NCBI RefSeq assembly: GCF_000829695.1
Contig: NZ_BBNN01000015.1
Span: 1 to 64,000, forward strand
DNA: 64,000 bases
DNA from: Streptomyces sp. NBRC 110035
GTDB taxonomy: Bacteria; Actinomycetota; Actinomycetes; Streptomycetales; Streptomycetaceae
Direction: 5' to 3'
Below the pieces are notes generated by a model that made no database searches, was not told the origin of the DNA, and saw only the letters and a program-made list of their open reading frames with translations. The translations under genes and the position numbers were made by a program. Below are positions 6,991-15,250 of this stretch, in pieces (the stretch's first letter is position 1; the number at the start of each line of letters is the position of its first letter).

Positions 6991-8234
6991 GTGGCCAGAC
7001 CGCAGATCGACTACCGGGCGTTGTTCGCCGTGACGCCCAGCCCTTATCTGGTGCTGGACCCCGACCTGGTGATCGTCGAGGTCAACGAGGCCTATCTGCG
7101 GGCCACGGGCCGGGCCCGGGAAGAGCTGATCGGCCGGCACCTCTTCGATGTCCACCCCGACAACCCGGCAGACCCGGACGCCGACGGGGTGCAGAACCTC
7201 CAGGCCTCCCTGCAGCGGGTCGTCCTCTCGAAGAGACCGGACACGATGGCGGTGCAGAAGTACGACATCCCGGTCTCCGGCCGTCCGGAGGTGTTCCAGG
7301 AGAAGTGGTGGTCGCCCATCAACACGCCCGTCCTCGGAGCCGACGGAGAGGTGCGGTGGATCATCCACCGGGTGGAGGTCATGACCGAGTTCGTGCTGAC
7401 CCGCCCCTCCATCTCCTGCCGGACGACCTGAGCGGGGAGCACAGGGCGATGGAGGCCGAACTGTTCACGCGGGCGCAGGAACTCCAGGGCCTCAACGAGG
7501 AACTCCGCGAGGCCCACGACCGGGAACGCCGTACCGCCCTCGCCCTCCAGGAGGCCATGCTGCGCTCCCCGGACCTGGCCGGCCACCGCGAGATCGCCGT
7601 GCGTTACCTGCCCGCCACCCGGTCCCTCAACGTCTGCGGCGACTGGTACGACGTGGTGGACCTGTCCGACGACCGGTTCACCGTCGCGGTCGGCGACGTG
7701 GTCGGCCACGGCCTGGAGGCCGCCGCCATCATGGGCATGCTCCGCAGCGCCCTGTCCGCCGCCATCCGCGCCAGCGACGAACCGGGCAAGGCGATGGACG
7801 TCCTGAGCGGGTACGCCCGCACCTTCGAGGGCGCGCTGGCCACGACCGCGGCCAAAGCCGTCATCGACACCCGCCGGCGGCACATCACCTACACCAGCGC
7901 CGGCCACCTCCCACCCTTCCTGGCCCGGCCGGACGGCACCGTCGTCCTGCTCGACCAGGCCACCGACCCTCCCCTGGGCATCGTCCTCACCGACCACGCC
8001 CCGCGCCCCCAGGCCACGGTGTCCTACACCCCGGGCGACACCCTCGTGCTCTACACCGACGGACTCGTCGAACGCCGCGGCGAGGACATCGACGCCGGCC
8101 TGCACCGCCTGGCCGACACCCTCAGCCGTCACACCTCCCTCAGCCCCGACCATCTGGCCGACACCCTGCTCACCCGTCTCGGCGTGGCCGACGGCGGACG
8201 GGACGACGTCGCCCTGATCGTCGTCCGCCTGTGA
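6991..8234 (+). pseudogene. PAS - SpoIIE/PP2C phosphatase, split by a frameshift
   Basis: GTG 6991 (GGAGG 7 bases upstream) opens a PAS domain (YRALFAVTPSPYLVLDPDLVIVE to WWSPINTPVLG) that runs to ...HRVEVMTEFVLTRP and then stops at TGA 7429-7431. The rest of the expected protein continues without interruption in the frame one base back: DDLSGEHRAMEAELFTRA, a coiled linker, then a complete PP2C/SpoIIE domain with GDWYDVV, VGDVVGHGLEAA, YTDGLVERRGEDI and GGRDDVALIVV, ending at 8234. A single-base loss near 7403-7428 explains this. ATG 7449 with GGGGAG 9 bases upstream could still start the phosphatase alone. Intact relatives dephosphorylate anti-anti-sigma factors. Confidence 0.8.
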
Positions 8235-8719
8235 ACACCGTCGTCCGCCGGTGAGCCGGCCGCTGTCCCTCGCGCCGGCGCCATGCTCGCAGCGAAGGCA
8301 CCCGCCAGGACCCGGTCGAGGTACTTCTTGCCGGGGAAGACGCGGCGGGTGTCCCCGTGCCCCGTGGTGGTGGCGGTCCCGGCGGCCTGCACGGCCTCGT
8401 CGGTCGGCGGCTCGGGGAACGCGGTCGCAAGGTCCACGCCGGCCCCGGTCGGCACCTGGGGGACGACTGGTTCGACCACGGCCGCCGGGCGGGTGCCCGC
8501 CGAGGGCACGGGCGGGTGCGGCAAGGCGCTCGGAGGAGCCGGCCACCAGCCGCCGGGTCCCGTGCGAACAGCACCCAGGATCCGGCTGCACGTGTTCCCG
8601 GACGGGGAGCGGTGGTGGTGTCGGCTCCCGTGGCGTTCCCCACGCGCCCCCCACTCGCCCCGCTCGCCGGTCGAGCGGCGGTCGAGGGCGAGCGGAGTCA
8701 TGACCAGCAGGTCAGCAGG
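8235..8719. other. Gap without a convincing gene
   Basis: A 485-bp stretch between the phosphatase and arsR. A minus-strand frame is open at 8129-8701, but its first half is Arg/Ser/Pro-rich and only a short block near 8300-8450 looks protein-like; I cannot assign it. It may be a decayed gene. A short direct repeat of CAGCAGGT units (8702-8733) overlaps the 3' end of arsR. Confidence 0.4.
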
Positions 8720-9082
8720 TCAGCAGGTCAGCAGCTTGCCCATCGCCGCCAGGACGGACGGCTCGACGCGGTAGTAGACCCAGGTGCCGCGCCGTTCGGA
8801 GGTGAGCAGGCCGGCCTCCTTGAGCTTCTTCAGGTGGTGGGAGACGGTCGGCTGGGAGACGCCGACGTCGGAGATGTCGCACACGCACGCCTCGCCGCCC
8901 TCGTGCGAGGCCACTGCCGAGAACAGCCGCAGCCGGACCGGATCACCCAGGGCCTTGAACATCCGGGCGGCCGTCTCGGCCTCCTCCGCGGTGAACGGAC
9001 GCTCGGTGAGCGGCGGGCAGCACGGTGCCGCCACCTGGCCGTCGGCGGGTTCCAGCAGCGGCAGCGCCTTCGTGTTCGACAT
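8720..9082 (-). CDS. ArsR/SmtB-family metal-responsive repressor
   Basis: A 120-residue winged-helix protein. The N-terminus carries Cys-Cys at 21-22, the alpha-3 site has CVCD (Cys66 and Cys68), the thiol pair used by ArsR/CadC-type sensors, and the recognition helix reads VSQPTVSHHLKKLKEAGLL with the wing SERRGTWVYYRV. Metal or arsenite binding to the Cys set normally releases the DNA. It is divergent from the P1B ATPase and most likely represses it and itself. The start ATG (MSNTK) has no Shine-Dalgarno and lies next to the presumed operator, suggesting a leaderless mRNA. The frame stays open far upstream through the antisense of the ATPase, which is spurious. Confidence 0.88.
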   Translation of the reverse strand: MSNTKALPLLEPADGQVAAPCCPPLTERPFTAEEAETAARMFKALGDPVRLRLFSAVASHEGGEACVCDISDVGVSQPTVSHHLKKLKEAGLLTSERRGTWVYYRVEPSVLAAMGKLLTC

Positions 9083-9156
9083 GCGTCTATGTTGACATGC
9101 GCCGAAGCAGGGGTCGAGGGTGGAACGACCCTGATTCGATGAATATCTATGTTGAC
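9083..9156. promoter_or_regulatory. ArsR operator candidate, repeated TCTATGTTGAC
   Basis: The 11-base sequence TCTATGTTGAC occurs twice, at 9086-9096 directly against the arsR start codon and at 9146-9156, in an otherwise GC-rich intergenic region. Repeated AT-rich half-sites in an arsR divergent region are the expected repressor sites. Assignment is inferred from position and repetition only. Confidence 0.5.
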
Positions 9157-9316
9157 GCTTGTCGAACCCGTTGCCCTGCCGGTCGCGCAAGTCCTCGACG
9201 CATGCCGAAGAGAAGGAGAACCTCGTGGCTGCGTCCGTCAACAGCGTGCCCACCACCGGCCCGAGCCGCATGCGGCCCGAGCACCGTACGGCCCGAACGG
9301 CACGCGGCCCGAGCGG

Positions 9317-9334
9317 AGGGGACTTTCGTCCCCT
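9317..9334. promoter_or_regulatory. DevR/DosR/OsdR-like box upstream of the ATPase
   Basis: AGGGGAC-TTTC-GTCCCCT is a perfect 7+4+7 palindrome 79 bp before the ATPase start. It closely follows the dormancy-regulator box known from Mycobacterium DosR targets (core GGGACT..AGTCCC) and related to sites of the Streptomyces homologue OsdR. Position and match suggest hypoxia or redox control of the ATPase. A plain hairpin is the alternative explanation. Confidence 0.5.
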
Positions 9335-9412
9335 GGCGGGAGGCCGGTCGGCGCGGTGTGCTGGACGGGGACGGAAACGAAGGTCGCCGCATCGGACGGA
9401 CCGGGGTGTGTC

Positions 9413-11752
9413 ATGGACAACGGCACCGGAATCACTCTCGCGGCGCGGCTGCGCCGCCTGGTCGGCGCGGTCTTCCCCGCACGGCTGGAACCCGCGCTCC
9501 TGACCGTCACGGCGGCGGCTCTGGTGGCCGGCGGCATCGCCCGGCTCGCCGGCGCCGACGGCCTGGCGGACCTGTTCTGGGGCCTGGGCACGATGTCCGC
9601 CGTCGTACCCGCGGTGGGGTGGGTGCTGGACGCGCTGCGGCACGGGCGCGCGGGTGTGGACCTGATCGCCGTGCTGGCCCTGGGCGGCACCCTGGCCGTG
9701 GGCGAGTACCTGGCCGGGGCCCTCATCGCGCTGATGCTCGCCACCGGCCGCACCCTCGAGGCCGCCGCCCGGCGGCGCGCCTCCCACGACCTGCGCGCCC
9801 TGCTGGAACACGCACCGCGCGCGGCGCGCCGCCGCACGGACACCGGGGTGGACACGGTGCCGCTGGCCGAGGTCGAGGTCGGCGACCTGCTCGTCGTGGG
9901 CCCCGGCGAAGTGGTCCCCGTGGACGGCCGGGTGGAGAGCACCGCCGCCGTCCTGGACGAATCGGTGCTCACCGGTGAGCCCCTCCAGGTCGAACGGCCG
10001 CGGGGGGAAACGGTCCGCAGCGGTGTGGTCAACGCGGGCGGTGCCTTCGAACTGCGCGCGACCGCGACCGAGCAGGACAGCACCTATGCGGGCATCGTGC
10101 GCCTGGCCCGGCAGGCCGGTGCGGAGTCCGCGCCCGTCGTGCGGCTCGCCGACCGCTACGCGGCCTGGTTCCTTCCCCTGTCCCTCGTGGTGGCGGGACT
10201 CGCCTGGCTGATCAGCGGCTCCGCGGTACGGGCGGTCGCGGTCCTGGTGGTCGCCACGCCGTGTCCGCTGCTGCTGGCCGCGCCGGTCGCGATCGTCTCC
10301 GGTCTCTCCCGGGCCTCCCGCCTCGGCGTGGTCATCCGCGACGGTGGAGCACTGGAGAACCTCGGCCGGGCCCGCACCCTGCTGCTGGACAAGACCGGGA
10401 CCCTCACCGGCGGCCGTCCCCGCGTCATGGACGTGACCGCCGCGCCCGGTCGCACGCCCGCGGAGGTGCTCCGCCTGGCGGCTTCCCTCGACCAGTACTC
10501 GCCGCACGTCCTCGCCCGGGCCATCGTCGACGCGACCCGGGAACGCGCGTTCGAGCTGTCGGTTCCCTCGGACGTCACCGAGGAACCCGGCCGGGGCGCC
10601 TCGGGCACCGTGGACGGCCACCGGCTTTCCCTCGGTCGCGTCGACACCTGGGACGTCCGACCGTCCTGGGCCAGGGCCGTCGACAACCGCGCGCTCATCG
10701 ACGGCGCGGCCGTCGCCTGGCTGACCGTCGGCGGACAGCCGGCCGGCGCCGTCCTTCTCCGTGACCCCGTACGCCCCGACGCGGCCCGCACCCTGCGCCA
10801 TCTGCGGGCAGCGGGCATCGAACGGCTGATGATGCTCACCGGCGACCGTGCCGAGCCCGCCCAGGAGGTCGCCGCCGTCCTCGGCCTCGACGGCGTGCGC
10901 GCCGAGCTCGGTCCGGCCGGCAAGGTCGCCGCCGTGCGTGCCGAACGCGCACGCGCGGTCACCGTGATGGTCGGCGACGGCGTCAACGACGCCCCAGCCC
11001 TCGCCGCCGCCGACATCGGCGTCGCCATGGGGGCACGCGGCTCCACCGCCTCCTCCGAGGCCGCCGACATCGTCCTGGCCACCGACCGCGTCGACCGCCT
11101 GGCCGACGCCGTCTCCATCGCCGTACGGGCCCGGCGCATCGCCGTGCAGAGCGCGTTCGGCGGCATGCTGCTGTCGCTCGTCGCCATGGCCGCGGCCGCC
11201 TTCGGCCTGCTTCCGCCCGCCGCCGGCGCACTGCTCCAGGAGGGCATCGACGTCGCGGTCATCCTGAACGCCCTGCGCGCCCTGCGCGTCGGCCGGGCCG
11301 CGCGGCCGGCCCTCACCCCCACCGCCGAAGCACTCATCCACCGCTTCGCGGCGGAGCACGACGACCTCCAGGACGTCCTCGAAGCCGTACGCGACGCCGC
11401 GGACCAGCTTTCCGACAGCCCCGACTCCACAGCCCTCGCGGCCGTCGAAGAGACCCACCGGCTGCTCACCGAGAGGCTGCTGCCCCACGAACACGCCGAA
11501 GAACACCAGCTCTACCCCGCCCTGGCACCCAGCCTCGGAGGCCCCGAGGCCACCGCCACCATGAGCCGCTCCCATGTCGAGATCGAACGACTCTCCCGGC
11601 GCATCGCCACGCACCTGCGACTGGCCCACGCCGACGGCGGCCTCACCCCGGGCCAACTCGACGACCTGCGCTCCTGCCTCTACGGACTGAACACCGTCCT
11701 GCGTCTGCACTTCACCCAGGAGGAGGAGAACTACTTCTCGCTGGCCCCGTGA
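9413..11752 (+). CDS. P1B-type heavy-metal ATPase with C-terminal hemerythrin domain (P1B-5-like)
   Basis: A 779-residue membrane pump. It has N-terminal helices, an actuator domain (DESVLTGEPLQVE), the intramembrane metal motif TPCP (about 281-284), the phosphorylation site DKTGT (Asp326) and the hinge GDGVNDAPAL. From about 640 to the end a hemerythrin-like HHE domain follows: HRFAAEHDDL, LLPHEHAEEHQLYP, SHVEIERL and LHFTQEEENYF. TPC[P/S] plus a C-terminal hemerythrin domain defines the P1B-5 group, known for Ni/Fe transport in Sinorhizobium Nia. The usual SEHPLA motif appears as SPHVLA. No N-terminal metal-binding domain is present. ATG 9413 (MDNGTG) is chosen because the upstream frame is Arg-rich and unlike protein. 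ArsR is divergent. Confidence 0.88.
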   Translation: MDNGTGITLAARLRRLVGAVFPARLEPALLTVTAAALVAGGIARLAGADGLADLFWGLGTMSAVVPAVGWVLDALRHGRAGVDLIAVLALGGTLAVGEYLAGALIALMLATGRTLEAAARRRASHDLRALLEHAPRAARRRTDTGVDTVPLAEVEVGDLLVVGPGEVVPVDGRVESTAAVLDESVLTGEPLQVERPRGETVRSGVVNAGGAFELRATATEQDSTYAGIVRLARQAGAESAPVVRLADRYAAWFLPLSLVVAGLAWLISGSAVRAVAVLVVATPCPLLLAAPVAIVSGLSRASRLGVVIRDGGALENLGRARTLLLDKTGTLTGGRPRVMDVTAAPGRTPAEVLRLAASLDQYSPHVLARAIVDATRERAFELSVPSDVTEEPGRGASGTVDGHRLSLGRVDTWDVRPSWARAVDNRALIDGAAVAWLTVGGQPAGAVLLRDPVRPDAARTLRHLRAAGIERLMMLTGDRAEPAQEVAAVLGLDGVRAELGPAGKVAAVRAERARAVTVMVGDGVNDAPALAAADIGVAMGARGSTASSEAADIVLATDRVDRLADAVSIAVRARRIAVQSAFGGMLLSLVAMAAAAFGLLPPAAGALLQEGIDVAVILNALRALRVGRAARPALTPTAEALIHRFAAEHDDLQDVLEAVRDAADQLSDSPDSTALAAVEETHRLLTERLLPHEHAEEHQLYPALAPSLGGPEATATMSRSHVEIERLSRRIATHLRLAHADGGLTPGQLDDLRSCLYGLNTVLRLHFTQEEENYFSLAP

Positions 11753-11835
11753 CCGCGGGTGCCCGTCTCCAGCGGTCAGAGGTCAGCGGACGGCGGACGG
11801 CGGACGGCGGACGAGTGCACCGGCTTTCCACCTGT

Positions 11836-12034
11836 GTTAGCGTGAAGAGTTGCAGTTTTGGTTACAGAGGCTTGTGAGTGCTCTTCCGACCTTCCGTCGA
11901 CGAGCACTCTTTTTCGTTCCTGGAAGGCTTCGCGGCTTTCCGCAGGATTCGGGATGACAGCCGGGTGAACCGTTGTTGCGACGACGGGTCCCACAAGGTG
12001 TGGGCCTCGGGCACTGCCCTCAAGGAGATTCAGC
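11836..12034 (+). promoter_or_regulatory. Long structured 5' leader of csp gene 1
   Basis: The leader carries GTTGCAGTTTTGGTT (11849-11863), almost the same 15-mer found in the leader of the second csp gene, preceded by a -10-like TGTTAGCGT. A terminator-like hairpin follows (separate entry), then a second possible stem (GGAAGGC / GCTTTCC, about 11921-11941) and the Shine-Dalgarno AAGGAG before ATG 12035. A leader of about 185 nt is typical of cold-shock mRNAs, whose structure controls stability and translation. Confidence 0.55.
11876..11914 (+). terminator. Attenuator-like intrinsic terminator inside the csp leader
   Basis: GAGTGCTC (11876-11883) pairs perfectly with GAGCACTC (11902-11909) across an 18-base loop and is followed at once by TTTTT (11910-11914). 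This is one of the few canonical stem-plus-U-run terminators in the window and it lies about 120 nt upstream of the csp start codon, so it may attenuate csp transcription. Confidence 0.6.
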
Positions 12035-12238
12035 ATGGCATCTGGCACCGTGAAGTGGTTCAACTCGGAAAAGGGCTTCGGCTTCATCGAGCAGGACGGC
12101 GGCGGCCCCGACGTTTTCGCCCACTACTCGAACATCGCCAGCTCCGGTTTCCGTGAGCTTCAGGAAGGCCAGAAGGTTACCTTCGACGTCACGCAGGGCC
12201 AGAAGGGCCCGCAGGCCGAGAACATCGTTCCCGCCTGA
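12035..12238 (+). CDS. CspA-family cold-shock protein 1
   Basis: A 67-residue single cold-shock domain of normal length with both RNA-binding motifs, KGFGFI (RNP1) and VFAHY (RNP2-like), starting [16 protein letters not shown]. It is an RNA chaperone that melts structured mRNA. It differs from the second copy (23071-23274) at only four positions. The Shine-Dalgarno AAGGAG is 7 bases upstream. It precedes a DEAD-box helicase gene, a natural partner in cold adaptation, with a strong hairpin between them. Confidence 0.97.
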   Translation: MASGTVKWFNSEKGFGFIEQDGGGPDVFAHYSNIASSGFRELQEGQKVTFDVTQGQKGPQAENIVPA

Positions 12239-12283
12239 CCCGTTCGCTGACACCGGCGCCGGCGTCCGACGCCGACACCGACG

Positions 12284-12339
12284 CGCAGTGCGTGGCCGGG
12301 ACCCCGCACCCCTGTGGCGCGGGGTCCCGGCCCACTGCG
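12284..12339 (+). terminator. Terminator between csp and helicase genes
   Basis: CGCAGTG...GGCCGGGACCCCGC is mirrored by GCGGGGTCCCGGCC...CACTGCG, an interrupted stem of more than 20 bp within 56 nt. It lies 46 nt after the csp stop codon and should separate csp from the helicase unit. Confidence 0.75.
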
Positions 12340-12565
12340 TTCCCCGGCCCGGCAACGAAGCCGGCGCCGTACGCGTGCTCGCGGCCCGCAACGCGCGGTC
12401 GCCTGCCGCTGTTCCACCGCGTCCACCGACCGGCGTCCCCCGGTCCACCGATGCCGTGATGCACTGATCCACCGTTTTCGGCTCATTCTTGCGAATTCTC
12501 ATGCGGCTGGTACCTCGCCGTCGGGAGGAATTCCTCGATACGTGCCGCATCGAGGAGGGTTCCCC

Positions 12566-14134
12566 ATGAACCGCAACCACACAGCTCGTTCGAACAACAG
12601 CACCGGCAACTCCGGTTCGTCCCGCTCCCGTACGGACAAGGCGGCGGGCTCCGCGGGTTCCGGCCGGGGCGGCCGCTTCCGTTCCCAGGAGGCGGGTGGC
12701 CGCCAGGGCGCTCCGTCCCGCGGCGGAGCCAAGGGCGGACGCGGAGGTGGCCGCGGAGGTGGCCGCGGAGGTCGTCCCGCCGCGGCCGGCGGGGAGTTCG
12801 CGCCGCCGGTCACCCTGACCCCCGCGCTGCCGCCGGTCGAGGCGTTCACCGAACTCGACATGCCCGAGAGGCTGTTGACCGCCCTGAGCGCCGAGGGCGT
12901 GACCAGCCCGTTCCCGATCCAGGCCGCGACGCTGCCGAACTCGCTGGCCGGCCGGGACGTACTGGGCCGCGGGCGTACCGGCTCGGGCAAGACGCTGGCC
13001 TTCGGTCTGGCGATGCTGGCGCGTACCGCCGGGCAGCGGGCCGAGCCCCGGTACCCGCTGGCGCTCGTCCTCGTTCCCACCCGGGAGCTGGCCCAGCAGG
13101 TCACCGACGCTCTCACCCCCTACGCCCGCGCGCTGCGCCTGCGGACCGCCACGGTGGTCGGCGGCGTGTCGATCGGCCGGCAGGTGAGCGCCCTGCGCGG
13201 CGGTGCCGAGGTCGTCGTCGCGACGCCCGGCCGGCTCAAGGACCTCATAGACCGGGACGACTGCCGCCTGGACCAGGTCGCCATCACCGTCCTGGACGAG
13301 GCCGACCAGATGGCCGACATGGGCTTCATGCCGCAGGTGACCGCCCTGCTCGACCGGGTGCGCCCCGGCGGCCAGCGCATGCTGTTCTCCGCCACGCTGG
13401 ACCGCAACGTCGACCGCCTGGTGCGCACCTACCTGCACGACCCCGTCGTCCACTCCGTCGACCCGTCCGCGGGCGCGGTCACCACGATGGACCACCACCT
13501 GCTGCACGTGGACGACGACGACAAGCACGCCACCACGACGGAGATCGCCGCCCGCGACGGACGCGTGATCATGTTCCTGGACACCAAGCACGCCGCCGAC
13601 CGGCTGGCCAAGAAGCTCCTGGCCGTCGGGGTGCGGGCCTCGGCCCTGCACGGCGGGAAGTCCCAGTCCCAGCGGACCCGGACCCTGACCCAGTTCAAGG
13701 ACGGCCACGTCACGGTCCTGGTGGCCACCAACGTCGCGGCCCGCGGCATCCACGTCGACAACCTGGACCTCGTCGTCAACGTCGACCCGCCCAGCGACCA
13801 CAAGGACTACCTGCACCGCGGCGGACGCACCGCCCGCGCCGGTGAGTCCGGCACGGTCGTCACGCTGGTCCTGCCGCACCAGCGCCGGGAGATGTCCCGC
13901 CTGATGTCCGACGCCGGCATCACCCCGCAGACCACCCGGGTACGTCCGGGTGAGGACGAACTGAACCGCATCACCGGAGCCCAGGCACCGTCGGGCGTGC
14001 CCGTCGTCCTCACTCCGCCGCCCGCCCAGAACCAGCCCGCACGCACGGTTTCCCCCTCCCGGAGCCGGCGCAGCCGCCGCCCCGGGCAGGCGGCCCGCCG
14101 CAGCGCGGCCGGCAAGGGCAAGAGCGGCCGCTGA
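12566..14134 (+). CDS. DEAD-box RNA helicase
   Basis: A 522-residue ATP-dependent RNA helicase. The first 80 residues are a Gly/Arg/Ser-rich tail with GGRGGGRGGG repeats. The core has the Q motif region (TSPFPIQAATLP), Walker A GRTGSGKT, PTRELAQQ, TPGRL, DEAD at about 244-247, SAT, and the C-terminal RecA fold ending HRGGRTARAG. A basic C-terminal tail follows. ATG 12566 has GAGGAGGG 6 bases upstream; the frame extends further upstream through the csp terminator without a plausible start. Position behind csp suggests a role in RNA unwinding at low temperature. It ends 4 bp from the convergent hydrolase gene. Confidence 0.95.
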   Translation: MNRNHTARSNNSTGNSGSSRSRTDKAAGSAGSGRGGRFRSQEAGGRQGAPSRGGAKGGRGGGRGGGRGGRPAAAGGEFAPPVTLTPALPPVEAFTELDMPERLLTALSAEGVTSPFPIQAATLPNSLAGRDVLGRGRTGSGKTLAFGLAMLARTAGQRAEPRYPLALVLVPTRELAQQVTDALTPYARALRLRTATVVGGVSIGRQVSALRGGAEVVVATPGRLKDLIDRDDCRLDQVAITVLDEADQMADMGFMPQVTALLDRVRPGGQRMLFSATLDRNVDRLVRTYLHDPVVHSVDPSAGAVTTMDHHLLHVDDDDKHATTTEIAARDGRVIMFLDTKHAADRLAKKLLAVGVRASALHGGKSQSQRTRTLTQFKDGHVTVLVATNVAARGIHVDNLDLVVNVDPPSDHKDYLHRGGRTARAGESGTVVTLVLPHQRREMSRLMSDAGITPQTTRVRPGEDELNRITGAQAPSGVPVVLTPPPAQNQPARTVSPSRSRRSRRPGQAARRSAAGKGKSGR

Positions 14135-14138
14135 AGGC

Positions 14139-15152
14139 TCACCGGAAGGGTGCGGGGCCGGTGCCGCGCAGGTCGGCGTCGTACACCGTGCGGTAGTCCG
14201 GGACGACGGTGCGGGTCGTGGGCGACGCCCGGGCGACCTGTGCGAGGAAGCCGTCCAGGTCCATCGCCGGGTCGCGTACGGGGGAACCGCTCATCGGCAC
14301 CTCGAAGTTGTCCCAGTGGACGGGGACGACGACACCGGGGCCGTCCAGCGCCCGCATCAGCCGGGGTACGTACTGGTGGGTGGCGGTGCTCGCGGGCACG
14401 GCGATCATCGCGAGGTCGGGGCGCAGCCCCCGCACCGCCCGCTCGCTGAAGTCGCTGGCGCCCATCAGGAACGCCGACGGGCCGCTTCGGCCCGCGGTCA
14501 CCCGGAAGGCGAGGGTGTCGCCCTCCGGCAGGTCCGAGATGGTTCTCGGGGCCTTCGTGGGACGGGAGTTCAGCGTGCCGGGAGCGAAGTAGGCGCACTT
14601 CTTGTTGCGGCTGTGCAGGCTCGGCACGACCTCGACGACGATGCCGTCGAAGTCCAGCACCTCGCCGCCCTTCACCACGGAGATCTGCCCCGGGTCGACT
14701 CCCAGGGCGACCAGCAGGTGGTACGTGGTCTCGGTGCCGACGACGCGGGCGCCGGTGGTCCGGGCGATGTGCGGCACGTCGCCGAGGTGGTCCCAGTGGG
14801 AGTGGCTGACCAGGACGAGTTCGGGGCTGCCGATGTGCGCGTCGACGACCTCCGGCAGGGTCCGCAGGCGGGTCCCCGGGTCGAAGGCTCCGTCGAAGAG
14901 ACCCGTGGAGAAGCGGGTGAGGTACGGATCGAAGAGTACGGTCCGGTCGCCGACGTCGATGCGCCAGCCGGCGGTACCGAGCCAGCGGAACGACGCCGCG
15001 CCGGCGGTCGCCTTCCTGTTCCGGGCCTCGGACGCGGCGGCCGTGGCGGCCGTGGCGGTCGCGGCCGGGATCAGCGGGGCGGTCGCGCCGAGTGCGGCAC
15101 CGCGCAGCACCGTACGACGGCCGAGGCCCGGGAAACGTGTTTCCTTGGTCAT
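14139..15152 (-). CDS. Tat-exported MBL-fold metallo-hydrolase
   Basis: A 337-residue protein. Residues 12-18 are a twin-arginine motif (RRTVLRG) with an Ala-rich hydrophobic stretch, so it is probably exported by Tat. The metallo-beta-lactamase fold shows the zinc motif SHSHWDHLGD (HxHxDH), an upstream FDPYL segment and a late HWDNFE histidine. It resembles the UlaG/RomA-like branch acting on phosphodiester or lactone bonds rather than beta-lactams; the substrate is unknown. It converges with the helicase gene. Confidence 0.87.
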   Translation of the reverse strand: MTKETRFPGLGRRTVLRGAALGATAPLIPAATATAATAAASEARNRKATAGAASFRWLGTAGWRIDVGDRTVLFDPYLTRFSTGLFDGAFDPGTRLRTLPEVVDAHIGSPELVLVSHSHWDHLGDVPHIARTTGARVVGTETTYHLLVALGVDPGQISVVKGGEVLDFDGIVVEVVPSLHSRNKKCAYFAPGTLNSRPTKAPRTISDLPEGDTLAFRVTAGRSGPSAFLMGASDFSERAVRGLRPDLAMIAVPASTATHQYVPRLMRALDGPGVVVPVHWDNFEVPMSGSPVRDPAMDLDGFLAQVARASPTTRTVVPDYRTVYDADLRGTGPAPFR

Positions 15153-15250
15153 GCCGCCAGCAGATCAGTGCGTGAACTCCCTTGTCCAAGACCGGAATCC
15201 GGCTCAACCGATACGCGACCGCATATGTGCTCAGGTCAGGCCGGGCCAGG

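Noticed and set aside
8129..8701. 190-codon minus-strand gene downstream of arsR
   Set aside because: Overlaps the phosphatase end, begins in low-complexity sequence and shows no family signature; only a short block looks coding.
9083..11710. Long minus-strand open frame continuing upstream of arsR
   Set aside because: It is the antisense of the ATPase gene, Gly/Asp/Gln-rich, and open only because of GC bias at codon third positions.
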